Of a stretch of DNA of 64,000 nucleotides, positions 39,271 to 50,513 are shown piece by piece (the first letter of the stretch is position 1; every line of letters starts with the position of its first letter). This DNA comes from Megaustenia siamemsis (lineage: Eukaryota; Mollusca; Gastropoda; Stylommatophora; Ariophantidae): the NCBI GenBank assembly GCA_032433765.1, contig JAVIAB010000041.1:81629428-81693427 (forward strand), written 5' to 3'. A program made the translations under genes and the position numbers. The notes below the pieces were generated by a model. That model made no database searches and had not been told where the DNA came from. It worked only from the letters and a program-made list of their open reading frames with translations.

Positions 39271-39990
39271 GTCTCAAGATGCAACAAAGCTTGTCAAATC
39301 ATCGGACAGCTATCACTACTATAGTCCAATAAGGAAATAACTCTAGAGGTAAAACGAGCACTATACAATACAATCTTCATCCCAACGTTGTGCTACCAAT
39401 GCCAGACCTGGACCCTAGATGCAAGAACAATAAGAAAAATAATCTCTACTGAGATGAAATGTGTTAGACGAATGACAGGAAACAGCCTGAGAGATAAGAT
39501 CAGAAATGAAGAACTGAGAACAAAAATCTAGGAAAAGCCCCCGCAATAGAATATATCATTTTATTTTTTTTTTTAAATTGTTTGGCCACGTGACAAGGCA
39601 GAAAGATTTAAAAAAAACAATTAAACGAGCCTTCAATAAACGTTGCGAGAACACCAGACTCAAGGGCCGACCACGAAGAAGATGGATTGACCGAATTTTA
39701 AAAAACGCTATGAAACATAACAGAGAGAGAGAGAGACCAACAGAAGAGCAAAAGATGGATTGATGGAATATTAGAAACACTAGGAAACATAACAGCAGGA
39801 GAGATCAACAGAAGAGCAAAACATGGATTGATGGAATATTAGAAACACTAGGAAACATAACAGCAGGAGAGCAAAAGATGGATTGATGGAATATTAGAAA
39901 CACTAGGAAACATAACAGCAGGAGAGGTCAACAGATGCGCAAAAGAACACAGACTATATCTCCCCTCGACGCTGAAAGGCAAATGATAAG
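39271..39990 (+). pseudogene. LINE family B 3' fragment, decayed
   Basis: Broken pieces of a LINE C-terminus are readable in shifting frames. RALYNTIFIPTLCYQCQTWT and LDARTIRKI come first, then EMKC(V)RRMTGNSLRDKIRNEEL. A poly-T interruption near 39560 is followed by LFGHVTRQ, then RAFNKRCENTRLKGRPRRRW, IDRILKNAM and a terminal SPLDAERQM. The same family lies on the minus strand at 45210-47045, which supports the identification. About four copies of the GATGGATTGATGGAATATTA block near the end disrupt the frame. There is no endonuclease or RT core. It is a 5'-truncated, dead copy. Confidence 0.8.
39679..39945 (+). repeat. Short array of the LINE-B 68-bp tail unit, ~4 imperfect copies
   Basis: GATGGATTGATGGAATATTA, GAAACACTAGGAAACATAAC and AGCAGGAGAG(ATCAACAGAAG) recur at about 39680, 39754, 39823 and 39878, with deletions. 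It is the same unit, on the opposite strand, as the long array at 45306-46660. Confidence 0.85.
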
Positions 39991-40009
39991 GGAAAAAATG
40001 AAGTGGCCG

Positions 40010-40585
40010 GAGTGTTTAATCATTGAGTGGACTAGTTCGCGAGTATTTAGTCATTGAGTGGACTAGTTCGCGAGTGTTTAGTCATTGAGTAGACTAGTTC
40101 GCGAGTGTTTAGTCGTTGAGCGGACTAGTTCGCGAGTGTTTAGTCATTGAGTGGACTGGTTCGCGAGTTTTTAGTCATTGAGTGGACTAGTTCGCGAGTG
40201 TTTAGTCATTGAGTAGACTAGTTCGCGAGTGTTTAGTCGTTGAGCGGACTAGTTCGCGAGTGTTTAGTCAATGAATGGACTAGTTCGCGAGTGTTTAGTC
40301 ATTGAGTGGACTAGTTCGCGAGTGTTTAGTCGTTGAGCGGACTAGTTCGCGAGTGTTTAGTCATTGAGTGGACTGGTTCGCGAGTGTTTAGTCATTGAGT
40401 GGACTAGTTCGCGAGTGTTTGGTCATTGAGTGGACTAGTTCGCGAGTGTTTAGTCATTGAATGGACAAGTTCGCGAGTGTGTAGTCATTGAGTGGACTAG
40501 TTCGCGAGTGTTTAGTCATTGAGCGGACTAGTTCGCGATTGTTTAGTCATTGAGTGGACTGGTTCGCGAGTGTTTAGTCATTGAC
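40010..40585 (+). repeat. 31-bp minisatellite, ~18 copies
   Basis: The unit is GAGTGTTTAGTCATTGAGTG then GACTAGTTCGC. It contains the palindromes ACTAGT and TCGCGA. Variants are CGTTGAGCGG and GAGTAGAC. The unique 40586-40660 stretch follows. Confidence 0.94.
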
Positions 40586-40660
40586 CCATATGACCTTGTT
40601 ACAACTACCACAATGCCGACATCAGCGGACATCATTCCGATAACTGCAGACAACAGACAG

Positions 40661-42233
40661 TTGTAGAAACTACAACATAAAATACCAGCAACATTTGTAC
40701 AACGCGGGATACCAAGCAACATTTGTAGAAACCATAACGTAGGATACCAGCAACATTTGTATAAACTATAGTATAGGATACCAGCAACATTTGTACAACG
40801 CAGGATACCAGCAACATTTGTATAAACTATAACATAGGATACCAGCAACATTTGTAGAAACTATAACATAGGATACCAGCAACATTTGTACAACGCAGGA
40901 TACCAGCAACATTTGTAGAAACTACAACATAGGATACCAATAACATTTGTACAACGCAGGATACCAGCAACATTTGTATAAACAATAACATAGGATACCA
41001 GCAACATTTGTAGAAACTATAACATAGGATACCAGCAACATTTGTACAACGCAGGATACCAGCAACATTTGTAGAAACTACAACATAGGATACCAATAAC
41101 ATTTGTACAACGCAGGATACCAGCAACATTTGTATAAACTATAACATAGGATACCGGCAACATTTGTATAAACTATAACATAGGATACCGGCAACATTTG
41201 TAGAAACTATAACATAGGATACCAGCAACATTTGTAGAAACTATAACATAGGATACCAGCAACATTTGTTGAAACTATAACATAGGATACCAGCAACATT
41301 TGTACACCACAGGATACCAGCAACATTTGTAGAAACTACAACAAAGAAAAACAAGCAACATTTGTAGAAAGTACAACATAGGATGCCAGCAACATTTGTA
41401 GAAACTATAACATAGGATACCAGCAACATTTGTACACCACAGGATACCAGCAACATTTGTAGAAACTACAACAAAGAAAAACAAGCAACATTTGTAGAAA
41501 CTACAACATGGGATACCAGCAAAATTTGTAGAGACTACAACATAGGATGCCAGCAACATTTGTACACCACAGGATACCAGCAACATTTGTAGAAACTACA
41601 ACAAAGAAAAACAAGCAACATTTGTAGAAAGTACAACATAGGATTCCAGCAACATTTGTAGAAACTACAACATAGGATACCAGCAACATTTGTAGAAACT
41701 ACAACATAAAATACTAGCAACATTTGTAGAAACTATAACATAGGATACCAGCCACATTTGTAGAAACTACAACATAAGATTCCAGCAACATTTGTAGAAA
41801 CTATAACATAGGATACTAGCAACATTTGTACAACATAGGATACCAGCAACATTTGTATAAACTACAACATAGGATACTAGCAACATTTGTACAACATAGG
41901 ATACTAGCAACATTTGTACAACATAAGATACCAGCAACATTTGTACAACATAGGACACTAGCAACATTTGTATAACATAGGATACCAGCAACATTTTTAT
42001 AACATAGGATATCAGCAACATTGGTATAACATAGGATACCTGCAACATTTGTAGAAACTATAACAGGATACCAGCAACATTTGTAGAAAGAACAACATAG
42101 GATGCCAGCAACATTTGTAGAAACTACAACATAGGATGCCAGCAACATTTGTAGAAACTACAACATAGGATACCAGCAACATTTGTAGAAACTACAACAT
42201 AGGATGCCAGCAACATTTGTAGAAACTACAACA
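40661..42233 (+). repeat. 34-bp minisatellite with a shorter variant, ~48 copies
   Basis: The main unit is AACATAGGATACCAGCAACA then TTTGTAGAAACTAC (34 bp). A form of about 24-27 bp lacks GAAACTA (ATTTGTACAACGCAGG) and alternates with it. A variant reads AACAAAGAAAAACAAGC. Between 40860 and 41130 the long and short forms occur in a repeated order, showing multi-unit duplication. Confidence 0.93.
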
Positions 42234-42426
42234 ACAAACTCAAGCCTGGGAGGGTAGTGATATCACGACTAGAACTAAAATTACTTTGTCGCGGCAACTT
42301 GTCTCGACCATCTTCTTTAATGCTCGCAAAACATGGAATGCATTTCAAAATTGCAATTACAAATTATTAGTATTTGAGATAGTGAGGTTTTTTTTTTGTT
42401 TCTTCGGTGTTTACACGACCTTAAGT

Positions 42427-43120
42427 TGGTGTAGATGCGACGTGATGCCTGGTGTAGATGCGACGTGACGCTGGTGTAGATGCGACGTGACGCCTGGTGT
42501 AGATGCGACGTGAATCTGGTGTAGATGCGACGTGATGCTGGCGTATATGCGACGTGATGCTGGCGTAGATGCGATGTGACGCCTGGTGTAGATGCTGGCG
42601 TAGATGCGACGTGACGCCTGGCGTAGATGCGACGTGACGCTGGTGTAGATGCGACGTGACGCTGGTGTAGATGCGACGTGACGCTGGTGCAGATGCGACG
42701 TGACGCCTGGTGTAGATGCGACGTGACGCATGGTGTAGATGCGACGTGGCGCTGGCGTAGATGCGACGTGGCGCTGGCGTAGATGCGACGTGACGCTGGT
42801 GTAGATGCGACGTGACGCCTGGTGTAGATGCGACGTGACGCCTGGTGTAGATGCGACGTGACGCCTGGTGTAGATGCGACGTGACGCCTGGTGTAGATGC
42901 GACGTGATGTTGGCGTAGATGCGACGTGACGCCTGGCGTAGATGCGACGTGACGCTGGTGTAGATGCGACGTGACGCTGGTGCAGATGCGACGTGACGCC
43001 TGGTGTAGATGCGACGTGACGCTGGCGAAGATGTGACGTGACGCTGGTGAAGATGCGACGTGACGCTGGTGAAGATGCGACGTGACGCTGGTGTAGATGC
43101 GACGTGACGCTGGTGTAGAC
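42427..43120 (+). repeat. 22/23-bp CpG-rich minisatellite, ~31 copies
   Basis: The unit is TGTAGATGCGACGTGACGCC plus TGG, or the same with GCTGG in the 22-bp form. Each unit has about three CpG dinucleotides and a TGACG core, in contrast with the AT-rich surroundings. The minus-strand frame (SHLHQRHVASTPASRRI) is an artefact. Confidence 0.94.
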
Positions 43121-43262
43121 AGTCTGCGCCTTCCTTATCAACTCTGATGTGAGGTAATCTTGTTAATGAGCCCCGTCAGTCTTAGAGGAAGTGACGAGCA
43201 CAGAGATCACGTGATAGGAACTGGCCAATGACATGAACTCACGAGCGTCCGTAGAAAACTAT

Positions 43263-43612
43263 GAAGTGGTCCAGTCACATAGCACATTGACCGTGTCTGA
43301 CATGGACCAAAGATAAAGTGGTACAGTCACATAGCACACTGACCGTGTCTGACATGGAACAAAGATAAAGTGGTACAGTCACATAGCACACTGACCGTGT
43401 CTGACATGGAACAAAGATAAAGTGGTCCAGTCACATAGCACACTGACCATGTCTGACATGGAACAAAGATAAAGTGGTCCAGTCACATAGCACACTGACC
43501 ATGTCTGACATGGAACAAAGATAAAGTGGTCCAGTCACATAGCACACTGACCGTGTCTGACATGGAACAAAGATAAAGTGGTACAGTCACATAGCACACT
43601 GACCATGTCTAA
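43263..43612 (+). repeat. 52-bp minisatellite, ~7 copies
   Basis: The unit is TAAAGTGGTCCAGTCACATA, GCACACTGACCGTGTCTGAC, ATGGAACAAAGA. Copies are nearly identical; GTACAG/GTCCAG and CCGTG/CCATG alternate. Confidence 0.95.
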
Positions 43613-44321
43613 ACCACAGATAAACTAAACTATGAAAGGTAAAAGACAGGCAGACAAGGGGGGGGGGGGTTAGTAAATGGGAACATCGCAACATGGATGG
43701 GTTTCGACGTCGACAGATCAAAAGGAGCAGAGGAGAAGGGGTGGGGTAGGACTGCCCAGAAAACGGTGTCACAACAACTCAACGAATGTTGGGATAGAGA
43801 CAACATGTGGACAGGACCGGACATCTCGTGATAAGCTGAAAATGACAGGGCACCTATGTGAGTGCAACGAGTGCCGTTACCGTCACGCACAACTGACAGC
43901 TGACATGGAATGTAAGACAGAAGTTCAAGAAGAATGAATTTGTATTGAACATCCGACACGTGATGGTTGCCAGGGACAAGCCTGTAGACACAACATGGAG
44001 AGGTATGGCTCAACTTATGTAGCCAGGCGCGACTTGATTATGTCAACCAAAATCCGTCGTGTCAGAGCCAAATGTAGAGCCAGGAGAAGTTTACCTGGCA
44101 CATTGTGTTTGTGATCATTAAACTGTCAGGTTTATGTGACTTTTCGTACCTAGTTTCCTGCAAGCAGGAAGTCAAGAGGCCAGAGACATTACGAATAACA
44201 TATACTTTAGTGATGGCGTTTGTAACGTAGTTGCTAGCGTAGTTGCTAGCGCACTGGTTTAGCGACATGGCAATCATACAATGTTGCTGCCCGTCATAAG
44301 ACAGGATAGAAGTAATAGTAA
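43613..44321. other. Mostly unique spacer, no gene supported
   Basis: It contains a short poly-G run near 43662 and overlapping weak open frames on both strands (43630-44013 minus, 43677-43937 plus). Neither shows a recognisable domain, a splice pattern or coding bias, so I do not call a gene. Confidence 0.5.
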
Positions 44322-44997
44322 ATGAATATTATTCTGGAGGGAGACTAGCCAGGCGATAGATCAGCAAATATAATACTGGAGGGAGACTTGCCAGGCGATA
44401 GATCAGCAAATATAATTCTGGAGGGAGACTAGCCAGGCGATAGATCAGCAAATATAATACTGGAGGGAGACTAGCCAGGCGATAGATCAGCAAATATAAT
44501 ACTGGAGGGAGACTTGCCAGGCGATAGATCAGCAAATATAATACTGGAGGGAGACTAGCCAGGCGATAGATCAGCAAATATAATACTGGAGGGAGACTTG
44601 CCAGGCGATAGATCAGCAAATATAATTCTGGAGGGAGACTAGCCAGGCGATAGATCAGTGAATATAATTCTGGAGGGAGACTAGCCAGGCGATAGATCAG
44701 TGAATATAATTCTGGAGGGAGACTAGCCAGGCGATAGATCAGTGAATATAATTCTGAAGGGAGACTTGCCAGGCGATAGATCAGCGAATATAATTCTGGA
44801 GGGAGACTTGCCAGGCGATAGATCAGCGAATATAATTCTGGAGGGAGACTTGCCAGGCGATAGATCAGCGAATATAATTCTGGAGGGAGACTTGCCAGGC
44901 GATAGATCAGCGAATATAATTCTGGAGGGAGACTTGCCAGGCGATAGATCAGCGAATATAATTCTGGAGGGAGACTTGCCAGGCGATAGATCAGCGA
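44322..44997 (+). repeat. 42-bp minisatellite, ~16 copies
   Basis: The unit is GAGGGAGACTTGCCAGGCGA, TAGATCAGCAAATATAATAC, TG. The left half favours AGCAAATATAATACTG and the right half AGCGAATATAATTCTG, with AGTGAATAT in the middle. The 42-bp length opens 14-residue repeat frames (ILEGDLPGDRSAN), considered artefacts. Confidence 0.95.
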
Positions 44998-45209
44998 AAC
45001 GTTTCAGGGGGAGAGGCATGTTTACAGCACTCGGAGACATTCCTGCCGTACACTCCCCAGTCAACCCTAATGTAAATTAGCTGGGATCGCATTCACATGA
45101 CAGAATGGTAATTTGGGGGAGGTAGAAGCACTGGCACCCTCACGAACAGACCAAATAACTTAATGCTATTAAAGTAGAGTAGTTCATACGCCTACGATAT
45201 TATGCTTTT

Positions 45210-47045
45210 TTTCTTTTTAAGTTGTGTCGGTCATTAACTTTCTTCTTTCCTTGCTCATTTGCCTTTCGCAGTGGAGGGGAGATATAAATTGTGATCTTTT
45301 CCCTTTCTGTTGACCTCTCATGCTGTTATGTTTCCTAGTGTTTCTAATATTCCATCAATCCATCTTTTACTCTTCTGTTGACCTCTCGTGCTGTTATGTT
45401 TCCTAGTGTTTCTAATATTCCATCAATCCATCTTTTACTCTTCTGTTGACCTCTCCTGCTGTTATGTTTCCTAGTGTTTCTAATATTCCATCAATCCATC
45501 TTTTACTCTTCTGTTGACCTCTCCTGCTGTTATGTTTCCTAGTGTTTCTAATATTCCATCAATCCATCTTTTACTCTTCTGTTGACCTCTCCTGCTGTTA
45601 TGTTTCCTAATGTTTATAATATTCCATCAATCCATCTTTTGTTCTTCTGTTGGCCTCTCCTGCTGTTATGTTTCCTAATGTTTATAATATTCCATCAATC
45701 CATCTTTTACTCTTCTGTTGGCCTCTCCTGCTGTTATGTTTCCTAATGTTTATAATATTCCATCAATCCATCTTTTACTCTTCTGTTGGCCTCTCCTGCT
45801 GTTATGTTTCCTAATGTTTATAATATTCCATCAATCCATCTTTTACTCTTCTGTTGGCCTCTCCTGCTGTTATGTTTCCTAATGTTTATAATATTCCATC
45901 AATCCATCTTTTACTCTTCTGTTGGCCTCTCCTGCTGTTATGTTTCCTAATGTTTATAATATTCCATCAATCCATCTTTTACTCTTCTGTTGGCCTCTCC
46001 TGCTGTTATGTTTCCTAGTGTTTCTAATATTCCATCAATCCATCTTTTACTCTTCTGTTGGCCTCTCCTGCTGTTATGTTTCCTAATGTTTATAATATTC
46101 CATCAATTCATCTTTAGCTCTTCTGTTGACCTCTCCTGCTGTTATGTTTCCTAGTGTTTCTAATATTCCATCAATTCATCTTTAGCTCTTCTGTTGACCT
46201 CTCCTGCTGTTATGTTTCCTAGTGTTTCTAATATTCCATCAATTCATCTTTAGCTCTTCTGTTGACCTCTCCTGCTGTTATGTTTCCTAGTGTTTCTAAT
46301 ATTCCATCAATCCATCTTTTACTCTTCTGTTGACCTCTCCTGCTGTTATGTTTCCTAATGTTTCTAATATTCCATCAATCCATCTTTTGCTCTCCTGTTG
46401 ACCTCTCCTGCTGTTATGTTTCCTAATGTTTATAATATTCCATCAATCCATCTTTTGCTCTTCTGTTGACTTCTCCTGCTGTTATGTTTCCTAATGTTTC
46501 TAATATTCTATCAATCCATCTTTTACTCTTCTGTTGACCTCTCCTGCTGTTATGCTTCCTAATGTTTCTAATATTCCATCAATCCATCTTTTGCTCTTCT
46601 GTTGACCTCTCCTGCTGTTATGTTTCCTAATGTTTATAATATTCCATCAATCTATCTTTTCGTGGACGGCCCTTGAGTCTGGTGTTTTGGTAACATTTAT
46701 CGACGGCTCGTTGTGTTTTGTTCTTTCTGTCATACCACGTGGCAAACCATTTTCTCTGTTGTTTCTTTATGTATTCTGTGGCGGGAATTATTCCAAGCTT
46801 TTTTCTCAGTTCTTCATTTCTGATCTTATCTCCCAGACTGTTTCCTGTCATTCGTCTAACACATTTCATCTCTGTAGAGGTTATTTTTCTTATTGTTCTT
46901 GCATCTAGGCCCAGGTCTGGCATTGGTAGCACAACGTTGAGATAAAGATTGTATTGTACAATGCCCGTTTTGCCTCTAGAGTTATTTCCTTGTTGGACAA
47001 TAGTGATTATAGATGTCCAATGATTTGACAAGCTTTGTTGCATCT
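45210..47045 (-). pseudogene. LINE family B 3' fragment with an expanded internal array
   Basis: On the minus strand from 47045 the C-terminal part of a LINE ORF2 reads QQSLSNHWTSIITIVQQG, then LPMPDLGLDARTIRKITSTE, MKCVRRMTGNSLGDKIRNEE, LRKKLGIIPATEYIKKQQRK and CYQNTRLKGRPRKDRLMEYY. The next codons, equivalent to the WIDGILETLGNITAGEINRR segment of the family, have been amplified into the 68-bp array (45306-46660). The final piece (ISPLHCERQM) is at about 45270. The unit of 68 bp is not a multiple of 3, so the frame is lost inside the array. RT and endonuclease domains are missing. It shares its 5' boundary (AGATGCAACAAAGCTTGTCA) with the copy at 39271. Confidence 0.85.
45306..46660 (-). repeat. 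68-bp minisatellite made from LINE coding sequence, ~20 copies
   Basis: The plus-strand unit is CTCTTCTGTTGACCTCTCCT, GCTGTTATGTTTCCTAGTGT, TTCTAATATTCCATCAATCC, ATCTTTTA. Its reverse complement encodes the LINE-B tail (D-G-I-L-E-T-L-G-N-I-T-A-G-E). Sub-variants (TTGACC/TTGGCC; AGTGTTTCT/AATGTTTAT) form blocks of neighbours, as expected from local duplication. Confidence 0.95.
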
Positions 47046-47805
47046 TGTGCTTGTTTTTGTTGCTTGGTCAAGTACCAATTTTTAGAAACATTTTAGTAGA
47101 TTACGAAGTGTCTAGCCCACACTTGTTGTCTTTAAACGAGCAGGCAGAAGTAACGACACCCCCGCAGTTAAGAGTTCCCTGAGCCGTAATGTGTTGTTGC
47201 CACGGTCATAAGCTGCCAATCAAATATTTCATGACCTTGGACGGCTATTGTTCGTGATGTATACAAAGCTGCCAGTAAGTTGTTCAGTCTATCAGCGACA
47301 TACTGCGTCGACACGTGGAAGAGTCGTAAACAGGGCGTAGAGTCTAGGCGAGGAAGGGGCATGTAAGTGTCTGGTGTTGTTGCCCGAGGCTGCAATAAAC
47401 CTGGGACAGACATGGATCTCATCCAACAGCGATCTCTCCCCGAGACTCGGTCACAAGTAGGGGCTGTAAATCACAAACTGACAATGAACAAGGGATAATA
47501 AACACAAGACGACAATAAACGGAGAATAGTAAACACAAGTCAGCTCCAGGCCAGTGTGTGTCACCGTAAAGTAACTGTTGTCTACGAGCAACTTGATGCT
47601 GGTATAAATCTATGACATTTATTTGTCTGGACTTTCTCTCGTTCCTCCCATCCACACTCTCATCTTCCTCCTATACTCAAGACGCCCACAAGAGTCAACA
47701 GCTGACTGCTCTCGTCAGAGTCAGTGAGTCACAACTGATGATAATCCTTCCCCAAATATCTAGAGAAGGTGTGAGAACAGTCTGGCCCAAACGAGGAGAG
47801 GATTT
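47046..47805. other. Unique spacer, no gene supported
   Basis: Non-repetitive. Short frames on both strands (47168-47422, 47419-47655, 47612-47842) show no domain or splice support. Confidence 0.5.
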
Positions 47806-47961
47806 GAGTTGGAAGATAACCTTGTACTCAGAAACACGATGACGTCAGAAAGAAACATTGGACATTTGTCGGGCACATCCCGGGAAAGTTGGAATACTCG
47901 GTTACAACTGGCAAAATACAGGGAACGTGAGATCGTGGACGACAATGACAGAAGATACTAT
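47806..47961 (+). pseudogene. LINE family C tail, left half, split by the DNA transposon
   Basis: The sequence GGAAAGTTGGAATACTCGGT, then ACAACTGGCAAAATACAGGG, matches the inner LINE-C copy at 52733-52780 (GGAAAGTTGGAATACTTGGT). It corresponds to the KLEYLVTTGKI part of the LINE C-terminus, with FVGHIPGKVGILGYN still readable. It stops at GAAGATACTAT (47961). The continuation is found 5.5 kb away at 53497. Confidence 0.7.
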
Positions 47962-48070
47962 AGTTCGTTCACAAATTCGTGCCCACAGAATTGATCAATT
48001 ATCTCGGAAACTGATGAATTTCTGTAATTCTTTTTTCATGAAATCGTATTTTGTCACCGACCTTCAGATT
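47962..48070 (+). repeat. Left terminal inverted repeat of the DNA transposon
   Basis: It starts AGTTCGTTCACAAATTCGTG, continues CCCACAGAATTGATCAATTA and TCTCGGAAA, and ends around TTGTCACCGACCTTCAG. It matches the reverse complement of 53388-53496 with scattered mismatches and one ~9-base gap. Confidence 0.85.
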
Positions 48071-48503
48071 TGATAACATTTAAGGACAAAGGTAGTCGCA
48101 ATTTGGCACAAATCGTTTTTTGTTATATAATTTTAGGAAAATATCAAACCGCGTGCTCTAAACATTAGATTTTACTGTAAACTATGATAATTTTCTAACA
48201 ATGCAAGCCGTAGGCGTATCCGTATCACACTGAAGAGGCAAATTTTTTTATTTAATTTTATATTTTCGTCATTGAGATAGGTAAACTTTGACCAAAGTAT
48301 CAAACACACATATTCGCCAAATAGCAGGCGTGTCATCAACAAAATATATGGAACAACCAGAACATCGAACACACATAGTCAGCAAACAGTAAGAGTGTCA
48401 TCAACAAAATTGTACACATGTCATACGTATGTCATTCCGAATCAGAAGTCTCTAAGAGGTTAACAACTGTTATCGGTTGGACAAACTGCAATCCATCTCG
48501 TTG

Positions 48504-48871
48504 CCAGTATTGTTCCTCTTCTCTGAGTACATGGTCGTCACATTTTCTCCAGTATTGTTCCTCTTCTCTGAGCACATGGTCGTCACATTTTCTCCAGTAT
48601 TGTTCCTCTTCTCTGAGCACATGGTCGTCACATTTTCTCCAGTATTGTTCCTCTTCTCTGAGCACATGGTCGTCACATTTTCTCCAGTATTGTTCCTCTT
48701 CTCTGAGCACATGGTCGTCACATTTTCTCCAGTATTGTTCCTCTTCTCTGAGCACATGGTCGTCACATTTTCTCCAGTATTGTTTCTCTTCTCTGAGCAC
48801 ATGGTCGTCACATTTTCTCCAGTATTGTTCCTCTTCTCTGAGTACATGGTCGTCACATTTTCTCCAGTATT
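48504..48871 (-). repeat. 45-bp minisatellite coding YWRKCDDHVLREEEQ, 8 copies
   Basis: It lies at the C-terminus of the transposase and is in frame with it. The 15-residue unit is the family's normal single segment near the C-terminus. One copy reads EEKQ. The reading frame continues through the array to the native end. Confidence 0.95.
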
Positions 48872-49359
48872 CAATGTCTATCATTGAGAGGGCATCACGC
48901 GTCAATTCTTTAACATCACACATTGTAAACGTCGTGTTCTGCGCAGAAACTTGCCCTTTGACTTTAGCCCACACAAGTTCTATTGGGTTGAGGTGCGAAT
49001 GATAAGGTGGGAGGAGAAGAGATGTGTGGCCATACTTTACAATTATTTTATCAAATTGATATAACTTTGTCTTCTTAGTTTGTCTAACAAATTGCAACAA
49101 CTCTGGTTTTAACTGGGTGTTTTGAAAGGAAATATTTTCTTTTCTAAGCCATGTGATGATTTGATCTTTTGTGCTTGACGAATTAGGAACTTTGTCCTCC
49201 AGTGCTACCACATTATGATAGGATGCATTGTCCATTACAGGACATGAAGGTCTATCCAGAATCGGGAGTAGAGTGTTCTCTATCCAGTCTCTGAAAATTC
49301 GTCCATTTATTTCAGTTTGGTAGTCCCTATTGTTTGTAGACTTTGATTGAAAAATAAGT

Positions 49360-50102
49360 TGTGTGTCATTAACAAGTCCATTCTCTCTACTGCCAACTTG
49401 TACCAATATAATGTGTTGTGTGTCATTAACAAGACCATTCTCTCTACTGCCGGCATGTACCAATATAATGTGTTGTGTGTCATTAACAAGACCATTCTCT
49501 CTACTGCCGGCATGTACCAATATAATGTGTTGTGTGTCATTAACAAGACCATTCTCTCTACTGCCGGCATGTACCAATATAATGTGTTGTGTGTCATTAA
49601 CAAGACCATTCTCTCTACTGCCAGCATGTACCAATATAATGTGTTGTGTGTCATTAACAAGACCATTCTCTCTACTGCCGGCATGTACCAATATAATGTG
49701 TTGTGTGTCATTAACAAGATCATTCTCTCTACTGCCAGCATGTACCAATATAATGTGTTGTGTGTCATTAACAAGACCATTCTCTCTACTGCCAGCATGT
49801 ACCAATATAATGTGTTGTGTGTCATTAACAAGACCATTCTCTCTACTGCCGGCATGTACCAATATAATGTGTTGTGTGTCATTAACAAGACCATTCTCTC
49901 TACTGCCAGCATGTACCAATATAATGTGTTGTGTGTCATTAACAAGACCATTCTCTCTACTGCCGGCATGTACCAATATAATGTGTTGTGTGTCATTAAC
50001 AAGACCATTCTCTCTACTGCCAGCATGTACCAATATAATGTGTTGTGTGTCATTAACAAGACCATTCTCTCTACTGCCGGCATGTACCAATATAATGTGT
50101 TG
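49360..50102 (-). repeat. 57-bp minisatellite coding a 19-residue transposase segment, 13 copies
   Basis: The unit reads VHAGSRENGLVNDTQHIIL, in frame with the transposase. The last copy (VQVGSRENGLVNDTQLIFQ) is diverged and joins the native KSKS sequence. The segment lies before the second catalytic Asp. Confidence 0.95.
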
Positions 50103-50513
50103 TCCTTTGCTGCTGGGAATACTTCTTCTATTTTCTCTGTCAACTGATTGCCATTCTTTCTCAAATGTTTGATGAGCATTGACTCGTTCCGTTGTTTCGC
50201 CGCTTGGTGCGTCACTCTCAATCTGATTAGTGTGAACGCCATCAAACCGTCTTCTGTTTACATGTCTTGTATCATCTTGATATTGGGGAAATCTAATTCC
50301 TTGTTCAGTTATCTAAAAATTCATGTATCATATGTTATATGTTAGATAAATATCAATATGTCGATTGATTCTTAAAACCATGAACAATTTTGTCTGTGAA
50401 ATCTCTCCCCGGCGTGGATAAAAACTTCGGTACAGTAAGAGTTGACCCACGTTTATACCCCACCCAAATATACTCGTAGCCTTCCATTCGTCGCTCACGG
50501 ATCTGTCTCAGGT

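Noticed and set aside
42317..43141. A 274-codon minus-strand frame (RRIYTSVTSHLHQ repeats)
   Set aside because: Artefact of the 22/23-bp array, kept open by chance through unit-length alternation.
43630..44013. A 127-codon minus-strand frame in unique sequence
   Set aside because: An overlapping plus-strand frame is equally open; no motif, no coding bias and no splice sites that connect to other exons.
49347..50172. Plus-strand frames of about 270 codons across the 57-bp array
   Set aside because: Shadows of the transposase repeat. The minus strand carries the conserved DDE sequence.
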